13,624 nt of DNA from an uncultured Flavobacteriia bacterium. Its GTDB lineage: Bacteria > Bacteroidota > Bacteroidia > Flavobacteriales_D > Crocinitomicaceae. The notes under the pieces are model-generated. The model was given only the letters and a program-made list of their open reading frames with translations. It had not been told where the DNA came from and ran no database searches. Both the position numbers and the translations under genes were made by a program. The stretch spans positions 1-13,624 of the forward strand of contig CAISOQ010000285.1 in assembly GCA_903887095.1 (NCBI GenBank), given 5' to 3'. Of the stretch, positions 1-8,300 are shown piece after piece (position 1 is the stretch's first letter; each line of letters opens with the position of its first letter).

Positions 1-863
1 ACAGATTCTACTTTTACGAGAAGCGGTTCATTTTTATCGGTAATCAAAATGGCTTCAGGTTGAACGTGATGATGCATTTCATCTGTATCAATGTACCCTA
101 TAAAACTTCCCAGAACTTCGCCGTCATTGACCCAATCGCTTGTGTTTTCGACTGAGCAAGTAAAGATCAATCGTTTGTTGTTTTCGTCTGTTGTAGCCCC
201 TGAGAAACCAGCTGATATTCCATTGATTTCAGGCAAGTCAACAGAGATGCTCTTTATTTTCAGTTTCTCTTTTTTCTTTTCTAAAAATTCAATGAAATCT
301 TCTACTTTAAAGGATATCAACTTATTTTTCCCGCGATTCAATAGGTAGATTTTATCATCAAGTGTCGCGGCTGCCTCAATGTTCAGCTCCTCTTCATCGA
401 TTTTCGCCTCATCCATCAATTGCAGATAGAAATCAGTCAGGTCGTAGGTTTTAATTTCATTGTTTTCGCTCGTAAAAAGGCAAATCCCTGTATTTCTGGA
501 AGGCCATTTTGATCCAGAACCAAATAAAAAAAGCGCTGTTTTTTCATTCCATTTCAGCGCACACATTGCCTCAAAATCGTGCTTTTTCGATTTAGGAATC
601 ACCCCATCTACTAATTCATCCTGCTGAGTCAAGAGAAATTTTCTTAAAACAGTTGAAGAATTACTCATTTGATAGAGCCAAGGTGAATTGTCTCCAATCA
701 AATAATAAATGTTACCAATTTTTTCAATTCCAGAAGCTGAAGGAACCTCATCAATTGGTTCCTTTCCCAAAAGTTGAATACTCGATTTATGAATGGGATC
801 GCAAGAGAATGACACTACCAAAATTGAAAGTAAAAAAATGGGGGAAATGAATTTGAATAACAT
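1..863 (-). CDS. Exported protein or lipoprotein of unknown function, DUF6929-like (partial, 3' end missing)
   Basis: Reading the minus strand from an ATG at 863 gives an open frame of 287 codons that leaves the window without a stop, so only the N-terminal part is present. Residues 1-20 form a hydrophobic export signal followed by Cys21 (VVSFSC), a loose lipobox acceptable for a Bacteroidota lipoprotein; plain secretion is the alternative. The mature part begins with SASGIEKIGNIYYLIGDNSPWLY (split here as SASGIEKIG, residues 42-50, and NIYYLIGDNSPWLY, 51-64), then alternating strand-like segments such as ALFLFGSGSKWPS. This resembles, from memory, the Bacteroidota family DUF6929, thought to be propeller-like, but I cannot verify that. 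It lies 45 nt downstream of lhgO on the same strand with a hairpin between. Function unknown. That it is a gene is fairly certain; the family name is tentative. Confidence 0.75.
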   Translation of the reverse strand, partial: MLFKFISPIFLLSILVVSFSCDPIHKSSIQLLGKEPIDEVPSASGIEKIGNIYYLIGDNSPWLYQMSNSSTVLRKFLLTQQDELVDGVIPKSKKHDFEAMCALKWNEKTALFLFGSGSKWPSRNTGICLFTSENNEIKTYDLTDFYLQLMDEAKIDEEELNIEAAATLDDKIYLLNRGKNKLISFKVEDFIEFLEKKKEKLKIKSISVDLPEINGISAGFSGATTDENNKRLIFTCSVENTSDWVNDGEVLGSFIGYIDTDEMHHHVQPEAILITDKNEPLLVKVES

Positions 864-868
864 CCTTT

Positions 869-894
869 AAAACTTCTTATGAAGGTTTTTTTTT
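869..894. terminator. Bulged hairpin with T-run between lhgO and the 863 gene
   Basis: On the plus strand AAAA-CTTC (869-876), loop TTAT, GAAG (881-884), a bulged G, then nine T (886-894). The outer A/T pairs make an 8-bp stem with one bulge. On the minus strand the stem is followed by TTTTAAAGG and then immediately by the ATG of the 863 gene. It could terminate lhgO transcription or structure the leader of the next gene. The stem is weak (only two G-C pairs), so this is a tentative call. Confidence 0.3.
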
Positions 895-908
895 CAGACG
901 AATCAAAT

Positions 909-2120
909 TTATTTTAATCCAAAATGTTTTTCAGCTTCCTCTGCTATATACCCGCCAATTGCCAACGAAGCAGTCGCTGCGGGAGAAGGAGCATTTAAAA
1001 CGTGAATTGACCTTCCATGGTATTCGATTCGGAAATCATCACGCGTATCACCATCCTGCGCAAGTAATAATGCACGAACACCGGCTCTTCCAGGTTTGAT
1101 ATCATCCATTGTCAAGGAAGGAACCATTCGTTGCAAGGTCTTCAAGAATAATTTTTTGGAGAAGGCACGACGGTATTCATTGATTCCAAATGACATGTTA
1201 TTAAAAAACAATTTCCATGTTCCGCCATACGTCAGCGCATCCAATGTATCGCGCATGGAAAAATCTGTTTTCCCATAACCTTCACGTTTGAAAGTAAATA
1301 CAGCATTTGGACCGCATTCAATCTCCCCATCTGTCATTCGGGTAAAATGAACTCCTAGAAATGGGAAATCAGGATTTGGAATAGGATAAATCAAATTTTT
1401 AACCTTGTATTTGGCTTCTTCCGTTAATTCATAATAATCACCACGAAATCCTACAACTTTCTCTTTTAAGTCAACACCATCCTTTTTCGCCAAACGATCT
1501 GCTTGCAACCCTGCACAAAAAACAAGGTATTTAGCAGTGTATTTATTCTTGTTGGTAACAACAGTCGATGATTCCTCTCCTTTTTCAATTCCAATCACTT
1601 CTTCCCCAAGACGCATCGAACTTTCACTGTTCATGGCTAGGGCCAATTCAGCCATTTTTTCTGTCGCTCCTCGGAAATCAATAATCCCTGTGCAAGGCAC
1701 CCAAATCCCACCTATACTCTCCACATGCGGTTCGTGTTCTTTAACTTGATCAGCCGTAATTTTCTCGATTCCTTCTATTTTGTTTTCCAAACCAGTTTGG
1801 AATACCTTTTCCATATTCGGCAATTCGCTTGGATCAGTTGCAACTACTACTTTTCCGCAAATGTCGTGCTTGATGCCATATTCCTTTGCGAAAGCAACCA
1901 ATTCGTGTCGACCTTGAATACAATTTCGTGCTTTCAAAGATCCTGGTTTGTAATACAATCCCGAGTGAATAACTCCTGAATTATGCCCAGTTTGGTGATC
2001 CGCCAATTGATTCATCTTCTCAATGAGAACGATTTTGAGATTCGGATTTTTCTTTTGAAGCTTGTAAAAAGTTGCTGCTCCAACAATTCCCCCTCCAATT
2101 ATAGCCACATCATAGGTCAT
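909..2120 (-). CDS. lhgO: L-2-hydroxyglutarate oxidase LhgO
   Basis: A 403-residue FAD-dependent oxidoreductase of the DAO fold. In characterised relatives (YgaF/LhgO) it oxidises L-2-hydroxyglutarate to 2-oxoglutarate and passes electrons to the respiratory quinone pool, so it acts at the inner face of the membrane and repairs or recycles L-2-hydroxyglutarate. The sequence shows the dinucleotide-binding GGGIVGAAT (residues 9-17) with the ribose-binding acid E34 at the end of strand two (VLIEK), the family signature HQTGHNSGVIHSGLYY (42-57), and a C-terminal FAD-contact region NAPSPAATASLAIGGYI. Length is typical for the family (about 400). The start at 2120 sits about 22 nt downstream of a perfect TAATTTTG box. 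The gene upstream on the same strand (M14 peptidase) is 159 nt away, so lhgO probably has its own promoter. A glycerol-3-phosphate dehydrogenase-like DAO enzyme is the alternative but the signature favours LhgO. Confidence 0.92.
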   Translation of the reverse strand: MTYDVAIIGGGIVGAATFYKLQKKNPNLKIVLIEKMNQLADHQTGHNSGVIHSGLYYKPGSLKARNCIQGRHELVAFAKEYGIKHDICGKVVVATDPSELPNMEKVFQTGLENKIEGIEKITADQVKEHEPHVESIGGIWVPCTGIIDFRGATEKMAELALAMNSESSMRLGEEVIGIEKGEESSTVVTNKNKYTAKYLVFCAGLQADRLAKKDGVDLKEKVVGFRGDYYELTEEAKYKVKNLIYPIPNPDFPFLGVHFTRMTDGEIECGPNAVFTFKREGYGKTDFSMRDTLDALTYGGTWKLFFNNMSFGINEYRRAFSKKLFLKTLQRMVPSLTMDDIKPGRAGVRALLLAQDGDTRDDFRIEYHGRSIHVLNAPSPAATASLAIGGYIAEEAEKHFGLK

Positions 2121-2142
2121 ACACTACAGATTTTATGTGCTG

Positions 2143-2150
2143 CAAAATTA
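2143..2150 (-). promoter_or_regulatory. -7 promoter element for lhgO
   Basis: The minus strand reads TAATTTTG, a perfect match to the Bacteroidota -7 consensus TAnnTTTG, 22 nt upstream of the lhgO ATG. No TTG is seen at the usual 17-23 nt upstream spacing (the nearest is about 28 nt away), so the -33 part is weak or absent. Confidence 0.5.
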
Positions 2151-2250
2151 ATGAATCACATCGAATCATGAATACTATCAAAAAATAGAATCACTACTGT
2201 CGAATGAGTTCTTTCGTTTTGACAAAAAACAACTGAAGTATCCAATGCTC

Positions 2251-2269
2251 AAAATCAAGGCTTTCTTGA
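2251..2269 (-). terminator. Weak candidate terminator after the M14 peptidase gene
   Basis: Just past the peptidase stop, the minus strand has TCAAG, a 5-nt loop AAAGC, CTTGA and then TTTT. The stem is only 5 bp, so termination here is possible but not well supported. Confidence 0.25.
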
Positions 2270-2279
2270 AAAGCTAAAA

Positions 2280-3983
2280 TTATTCAACGGAACGAAAAAC
2301 AGGAAGTTGATGAAAACTTTTTTCAAAATAGACACTGTTTTTGTAAATGAACTCCAACTGTTCACGGGCAGATGATTTAAAGTTTGGATTTTGAATTTTC
2401 ATTGCTTCAAACTTCTCCTTAAGATTTGGTTCATTGCGCAAAATTTCTGCGGCCTTTTCTTCAAAAACGTAGGATGAAAAATGCTCTTTCTGCTGTAAAT
2501 AGCTATCGAAAAAATTCCAGCGGAAATAACTATCCTCTGCTTGTGGAATCAAGGTCGAAAGGATAAATCGTTGGTTTTTTTGATTGGTCGGAATAATGAT
2601 ATCACCAGCCTTAAATTCTTTTAATGAAATGTCATTGCTACTAGTTAACTCATTGTGGTAAAAATGGCCTTCATAGGGTTGCTTGTAACTTTCAAAAGAG
2701 GAAACCTGATCGTTTTCAACTTTCAATAATGTGTCATTGGTAATAACTGTAAACTGAATATTATTCAACTTCAGTCGTTCAATGATTGATTTACATTGAC
2801 CACCCACCATAAAATATTTTGGAATGTCGATAGAATCTTTTGCTGCATGCTGAGAAAAGAAGGGAATAAATCGCTGATAAGGACGATTCAAATTGTATTT
2901 CAACCTTGGCAAACCTGTTACTTCACTTTGCGGAAATTCTGCCTCGTAACCTTTAAAAAGCAGTGAATCTTTCTTCTCTGTTAACTCATAATTAAAGGCA
3001 TATTTAGTTTGTCGCTGCCAATATTCATGCGATTCATTTCTTGCTTTTTCAATGACATTTTTATTGGAAATTGTCCATTGTATAAGTTCACATAAAAAAT
3101 CATGTGTCGCTGCAACTCTTTGCGAAAAAGGCTTCAGCATGTGCGTTTCAACCGTAAAGGAGAGTGCATCAAAAAGTGCTGCATATCCCATTGCATAGCG
3201 TGGCAAGTCATTGAATGCTTGTATGCCATCCTTAGGGGTTTCATTGACAAGATCAACATACGGAAACAAATCCCATTTTTTCTTTTTCAACTGAACAGTC
3301 AATGCGGGCAATAATTCTTGATAGGTCAATTTCATTAGCGCAGGTGCCATTCGTTCTTTGGTGGAAGAAATATAAGTCAATGTGTATTGGTAATCTGCTC
3401 CATTTGAGACGTGCGTGTCTACAAAAACATCAGGATCCAATGAATGAAAGATTTTTGCAAATGTTTTGGCATTTTCGGAATCCATTTTAATAAAATCCCT
3501 GTTCAAATCTAAGTTTTGAGCATTTCCTCTGAAGCCGTATTCCTCTGGCCCATTTTGATTCGCTCTACTAAAAGCATTACGGTTCATCATTCCGCCAACA
3601 TTGTATGCAGGAATAATAGCAATCACGGGAAGACCATTCATTTTCTTCCCCTCTTTTATCCAATTATCTATCCAAATCAGCGATGCATTCACTCCATCTG
3701 GTTCACCAGCATGGATGGCATTATTGATTAAAACCGTGGTTTCACGCCGTGCTTTTTGAAAGGTTTTCAACGAATCTTCAGCGCCATTTATAATACACAC
3801 ATAGATTGGCAAACCATAATCTGATTCACCCATTGCATAAAGTTCAATTTCTTTGTGCTCCCGGTCAATTTTTTGGTAATACTCAATTAATTCGGGATAA
3901 GTTGGTGTTGTATTAAGCGACCATTGCGCATGGACTAACTGACAGCACGCTAAAGAGGTTATTAAAAGTAAGCTTCGAAACAT
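2280..3983 (-). CDS. Secreted zinc carboxypeptidase, peptidase family M14
   Basis: A 567-residue exported metallopeptidase. From the ATG at 3983 it begins MFRSLLLITSLACCQLVHAQ, a clean signal peptide probably cut after the AQ pair or just before it. An in-frame ATG at 4028 would add 15 residues ahead of this signal and is less likely. The M14 zinc site is intact: HAGE (H91, E94) supplies two ligands and H191 in DTHVSNG the third. DLNRDF (N161, R162) is the usual substrate-carboxylate-binding segment, and E279 in FTVETH fits the catalytic glutamate. The catalytic domain covers about residues 25-310; the remaining 250 residues are a C-terminal region I cannot assign, as is common in Bacteroidota members of this family. 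It probably trims peptides in the periplasm or outside the cell; the substrate is unknown. It is divergent from trmD. Confidence 0.87.
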   Translation of the reverse strand: MFRSLLLITSLACCQLVHAQWSLNTTPTYPELIEYYQKIDREHKEIELYAMGESDYGLPIYVCIINGAEDSLKTFQKARRETTVLINNAIHAGEPDGVNASLIWIDNWIKEGKKMNGLPVIAIIPAYNVGGMMNRNAFSRANQNGPEEYGFRGNAQNLDLNRDFIKMDSENAKTFAKIFHSLDPDVFVDTHVSNGADYQYTLTYISSTKERMAPALMKLTYQELLPALTVQLKKKKWDLFPYVDLVNETPKDGIQAFNDLPRYAMGYAALFDALSFTVETHMLKPFSQRVAATHDFLCELIQWTISNKNVIEKARNESHEYWQRQTKYAFNYELTEKKDSLLFKGYEAEFPQSEVTGLPRLKYNLNRPYQRFIPFFSQHAAKDSIDIPKYFMVGGQCKSIIERLKLNNIQFTVITNDTLLKVENDQVSSFESYKQPYEGHFYHNELTSSNDISLKEFKAGDIIIPTNQKNQRFILSTLIPQAEDSYFRWNFFDSYLQQKEHFSSYVFEEKAAEILRNEPNLKEKFEAMKIQNPNFKSSAREQLEFIYKNSVYFEKSFHQLPVFRSVE

Positions 3984-3988
3984 GTTGA

Positions 3989-4020
3989 CGAAAATAGGAA
4001 ATCCCCAACAAACAAAACAA
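3989..4020 (-). promoter_or_regulatory. Candidate promoter of the M14 peptidase gene
   Basis: On the minus strand a TTG (4020-4018) is followed after 21 nt by TATTTTCG (3996-3989), one mismatch from TAnnTTTG. The box ends 5 nt before the ATG at 3983, which supports the 3983 start over 4028 and implies a very short or absent leader. Confidence 0.4.
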
Positions 4021-4044
4021 TCTTCCATTTTTCTTCATTTTGGC

Positions 4045-4052
4045 TACCTTTG
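4045..4052 (+). promoter_or_regulatory. -7 promoter element for trmD
   Basis: TACCTTTG matches TAnnTTTG exactly and ends only 4 nt before the trmD ATG at 4057. With transcription starting a few nucleotides after this box, the mRNA would begin at or next to the start codon. No clear TTG is present at the -33 position. Confidence 0.5.
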
Positions 4053-4056
4053 ACCT

Positions 4057-4734
4057 ATGCGTATAGATATACTCACCGTTGTACCAAGTTTATTGGAAAG
4101 TCCTTTTGCTGCATCGATCATGCAACGTGCCAAGGACAAAGGCCACGTGGAAATATATATTCACAATATCCGAGATTATTCGACCAATAAGCATAAAAAT
4201 GTAGACGATTACCAATATGGTGGCGGCGCCGGTATGGTAATGTCAATTGAACCCATTGCTGCATGTATTGAAAAACTTCAAGGCGAGAGAGGTTACGATG
4301 AGATCATCTACATGACGCCAGATGGGAAATTATTGGAACAAAGTGACTGCAACCAACTTTCATTGTGTAAAAACATCATTATTCTTTGCGGGCACTACAA
4401 AGGCGTGGACGAGCGCATTCGACAACACTATATTACCAAGGAAATTTCAATTGGATCCTATGTGTTATCTGGTGGAGAACTTGCTGCTGCAGTTGTTGTT
4501 GATGCTGTTGTTAGATTAATTCCCGGCGTATTAAACGATGAAACATCTGCCCTTACTGATAGTTTTCAGGATGGATTGCTTTCACCACCTGTTTATACAC
4601 GTCCTGAAGAATTTCGAGGATGGCGAGTGCCTGATGTCCTGCTCTCAGGTGACCCTAAAAAAGTAGATGAGTGGCGTGAAACGGAAGCGCTGAAACGAAC
4701 GCAAGAGCGCAGACCGGATCTCTTAGGAGAATGA
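4057..4734 (+). CDS. trmD: tRNA (guanine-37-N1)-methyltransferase TrmD
   Basis: A 225-residue SPOUT methyltransferase that uses SAM to methylate G37 next to the anticodon of tRNAs, preventing +1 frameshifts; it acts in the cytoplasm as a homodimer. Diagnostic segments are the N-terminal MRIDILTVVP, the QYGGGAGMVM loop (residues 53-62), the trefoil-knot SAM site made by CGHYKGVDER (111-120) and SIGSYVLSGGE (131-141), and the catalytic TDSFQDGLL (167-175), where D168 corresponds to the general-base aspartate of the family. The C-terminal YTRPEEFRGWRVPDVLLSG and RTQERRPDLL are also standard. Length is slightly short but complete. The start is fixed by homology and by the promoter box just upstream. 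It is followed after 12 nt by the tsaC-like gene, so the two are probably cotranscribed as a tRNA-modification pair. Confidence 0.97.
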   Translation: MRIDILTVVPSLLESPFAASIMQRAKDKGHVEIYIHNIRDYSTNKHKNVDDYQYGGGAGMVMSIEPIAACIEKLQGERGYDEIIYMTPDGKLLEQSDCNQLSLCKNIIILCGHYKGVDERIRQHYITKEISIGSYVLSGGELAAAVVVDAVVRLIPGVLNDETSALTDSFQDGLLSPPVYTRPEEFRGWRVPDVLLSGDPKKVDEWRETEALKRTQERRPDLLGE

Positions 4735-4746
4735 ATTGAATAAACG

Positions 4747-5301
4747 ATGACAATTGAACAAACTATAGAAACATTGAAATCTGGTGGAACAATCCTCTAC
4801 CCGACAGATACTATTTGGGGCTTGGGATGCGATGCCACGAACGACGCTGCCTGTCAGCGAATTTTTGAGTTGAAAAATCGTCCTGATAATAAAAGTTTCA
4901 TTCTTCTCGTCGATGGATTCCCAATGCTTGAAAAATATGTGCCTGAATTTCATTCCGTTTGTTATGACCTTGCTGATTTGGCAGACAAGCCTTTGACCAT
5001 CATTTATCCCAAAGCGCAGGGATTGGCACCATCCGTTTTGGCTGAAAATGGTTCTGTCGGTATTCGAATTACCAAAGACCCAATTTGTTTAAAGCTTATC
5101 CGAAGTATTCGTAAACCCATAGTGAGCACCTCAGCCAATTTATCTGGCACACCAAATCCAACTGCTTTTTCAGAAATTGCAAAAGAAATTATAACGAATG
5201 TGGATGCCGTATTAGAAGAACGCACAAACGAAAAAATGATCACCCCTTCACAAATAATTCAAATTGATTTGGATGGAAGCGTCAAAGTAATTCGATCCTA
5301 A
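4747..5301 (+). CDS. tsaC: L-threonylcarbamoyladenylate synthase, YrdC/TsaC type
   Basis: A 184-residue, single-domain YrdC protein. Members of this family make threonylcarbamoyl-AMP from threonine, bicarbonate and ATP, the first step of t6A37 tRNA modification; the TsaBDE machinery then transfers the group. Visible motifs are YPTDTIWGLGCDAT (residues 18-31), the ATP/substrate-binding KNRPDNK (43-49) and STSANLSG (127-134). It lacks the extra C-terminal Sua5 domain, so it is of the short type. YciO-like paralogues of less certain function share this fold; the intact K-x-R and S-x-N elements favour a true synthase but do not prove it. It lies 12 nt after trmD and likely shares its transcript. 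Its TAA overlaps the TAG of the convergent T9SS gene, leaving no intergenic terminator. Confidence 0.85.
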   Translation: MTIEQTIETLKSGGTILYPTDTIWGLGCDATNDAACQRIFELKNRPDNKSFILLVDGFPMLEKYVPEFHSVCYDLADLADKPLTIIYPKAQGLAPSVLAENGSVGIRITKDPICLKLIRSIRKPIVSTSANLSGTPNPTAFSEIAKEIITNVDAVLEERTNEKMITPSQIIQIDLDGSVKVIRS

Positions 5302-8300
5302 TTTTTAATCAATTTTTGAGAATATACTCTTCCGTTTGACTCGATTTTCAAGAAGTAGGTACCTTTAGCGAGATTAGATACATCCACTTGTGTATCACCC
5401 GAAAGATTTTGCTCTAAAACAACTTTACCGAAAAGATCAAGAAGTGCAAGATCTCCTTCCAAAGAAGGATTTGAACACAATACATACAGTGTTTGAGTCA
5501 CAACATTCGGATAACAACGAATTCCCAATTCATTAGCTATATTTTCCTCTAAACCGTTGGCTTGATAATTTCTCCTGTTCGATTTAGAAGTCGTTAAAAG
5601 ACTTTTCTCAGTTAATTTTTTAGTTCCTTCACACTGAATCGACCAAGAGGTTTCAATCCTCCAGTCTGCTGTATTTTGGAAAGTCGAATAACTTGGATCT
5701 GTCGCCAAATTGCTCGTTGTACTTCCAATAACTGACTCGAATATTCCATCCAAATTATTATCTCTTAGGAAATAATAAGTCGTTAATGCCGCGACTGGCG
5801 ATGTCTCATTTTCAATCTCGTAATGATTCCAGTTAAAATTACCATTCATTTGATCCTGAAGGAACATCGTGCGGTGGTATCTTCCCAGACTACTTAGGTT
5901 ACCACACGTATCCCGAAAGGCAAGCTTGTAGCGCGATGAAGAGATCTTTGGATCACCCGTATTTGGGAAATACAAGGCCCTTACTGTATCCACAAACTGA
6001 CTGTTTGCACTGAAAGGGAGTGTTCCAATAATCTGGTAATTATTGTTTTGAATTTCCCGGTAAACATAAAAGGTATCTGCTGATGGATAAACTGTTTTAT
6101 CCCAATAAATGACATTATTGATTCCCGCACTGTCCACAGAAACCATACAGATTTCCGGAGCATCGGTTGGAACGATTGTTAAATTCACCGTAATGATACT
6201 ATCACATTGAACACTATTGGGAATAACTGACGTATACAATCCGGTTTGTGTGAAAACCTGACCATCGGGAGCAGTGAAAGAATTACATGCTACTTCCGTA
6301 ATCGAAGAGGTTGTGCTATCCTTGATGGTAAGATCAAGCGTAATCGTGGAATCACAACCCACTGCATTTGGAATAACTTGTGTATAAGTTCCCGAAGCTG
6401 CGTAGGTTTGACCATTAAGGGAGTAATGACCACATGCCGTCTCGGTAAGCTGAGAACTACTTGGATTTAGGTAATAGATAGTCACCTGATCTGTAGCCGA
6501 ACATCCTCCTAATTCTGACATACTTGTTCCAGTTACTGTAAACGTGGTTTGCCCATTGGGATTAAAAGGAACTCCGTTGGTCACGCCATTATCCCACGTG
6601 TATGTTGAAGCACCAGTTGCCGTAAGAGTGGTTAAAGTCCCGACACAGTAACCATGATCAGGTCCCGCGTTTACTATTGGATTTGGATTAACAAAGATCG
6701 TTACATTAGAAGTAGAAGTGCATCCTTCCGGAGATGTACCTGTTACTGTATAGGTATAGTTGCCGGGGGAAGATAAAGTAAATGGCACTTGATTGGTTAC
6801 TCCATTATCCCATGTGTAAGATAATGCACCAGATGCAGAAAGCACAATATTATTACCTGAACAGACTGATTGACTATTACCTGCATTCACGATTGGTTGT
6901 ACCACTGTTACTGTAATGTAATCGGTTGCAGTGCATCCATTGAGAGATGTTCCAGTTACCGAATAATTGTAACTACCAGCGGCACCAAGTGTAAAAGGAA
7001 TTGAATTCTGAACAAAATTACTCCATGAATAAGAATCAGCTCCTGTTCCAGAAAGAACGACACTTGAACCTGAACATACTAAAAAGTTCTGCCCGGCATC
7101 CACAGGAGGTAATGACTTTACTACCAATGTCACATTCGAAATAGAATCACATCCGTTAGCAGCTGAAAAACGCTGGGAATACAAACCAGCTGTGGATCTA
7201 TAGAATCCATGAATCAATGCCGATTCACCTTGACAAATCGATATCTCCGAATTTATTACAATTGGATTGTACGTAACTGTGACGGTTAAAAGGGAATCAC
7301 ATCCAACTGAATTCTGTAAAACTTGATTGATTGTAAATTGATCACCTGGAGCTTGAAAATTTACGCCGTATGATGTCCCATTTAGGATATATAAAGATCC
7401 CCCACAAATGACTTCATTTAGTTGAGCTGATGAACTTTGATTAATTGTTAGATTTAGTGTAATCGTCGAATCGCAGCCGATTGCATTTTGCACGACTTGT
7501 GTATACGTGCCGGAAGCAGTGTATGTTTGACCGTTTAGTGTGTAGCTGTCGCAAGATGATGCAGAGATGTTTGACGCAGATACTTGGCATTCAAAAACTT
7601 TTAACGCCCAAGAATCATAACCACCATGATTTCCACTAAAGTCTCCATCATTAGAACTAGTATAACCAAAAAGTGCAATACCTCCGTCGGAAGTTTCAAT
7701 CAAATCTAAACCTATTTCCGCTCCCGATCCACCAAATCCTTTTTGCCATATTAAGGTACCTAATGGATCCACTTTAACTAACCAAGAACTTCCCGCAACA
7801 TTGCCAATAGCATCACCATTTGTGGAATTACTATAGCCATAAAAAAGTGAATTTCCATCAGCAGTTGGAATTACTGCTAAAAAGTCATCAGCTCCAGAAC
7901 CTCCTAAACTTTTACTCCAGATAATGTTACCTAATGGATCTACTTTTGCTACCCATGCATCTGATCCTCCTCCGTAATATCCCGTCATATTTCCATTTGA
8001 AGAGTTAGTATTTCCTGCCAAAAGAAAGTCACCATCAATATTTTTTGTAATTGAAAAAGCCATTTCGCTTCCAGTTCCTCCGATACACTTTTGCCAAACC
8101 AAATTTCCAAGCAAATCCAATTTAACCAACCAAATATCTTCTGCTCCGTGGTTTCCTGTAACATCTGAATCATTAGAGTATGTAAAACCTGTTATTACAT
8201 AGCCGTCGTCACAAGTTACCACATCCCAACTTCCATCTGCATTCGTTCCTCCTAAACATTTCTGCCATTCTAAATCACCTGTTGAGTTAATTTTTATGAC

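Noticed and set aside
91..850. Plus-strand open frames at 91-348 and 653-850
   Set aside because: They lie opposite the minus-strand exported-protein gene and have no recognisable domain or start context.
3984..4028. 15-residue N-terminal extension of the M14 peptidase from the ATG at 4028
   Set aside because: It would put a Cys/Trp-rich leader ahead of a complete signal peptide that starts at 3983.
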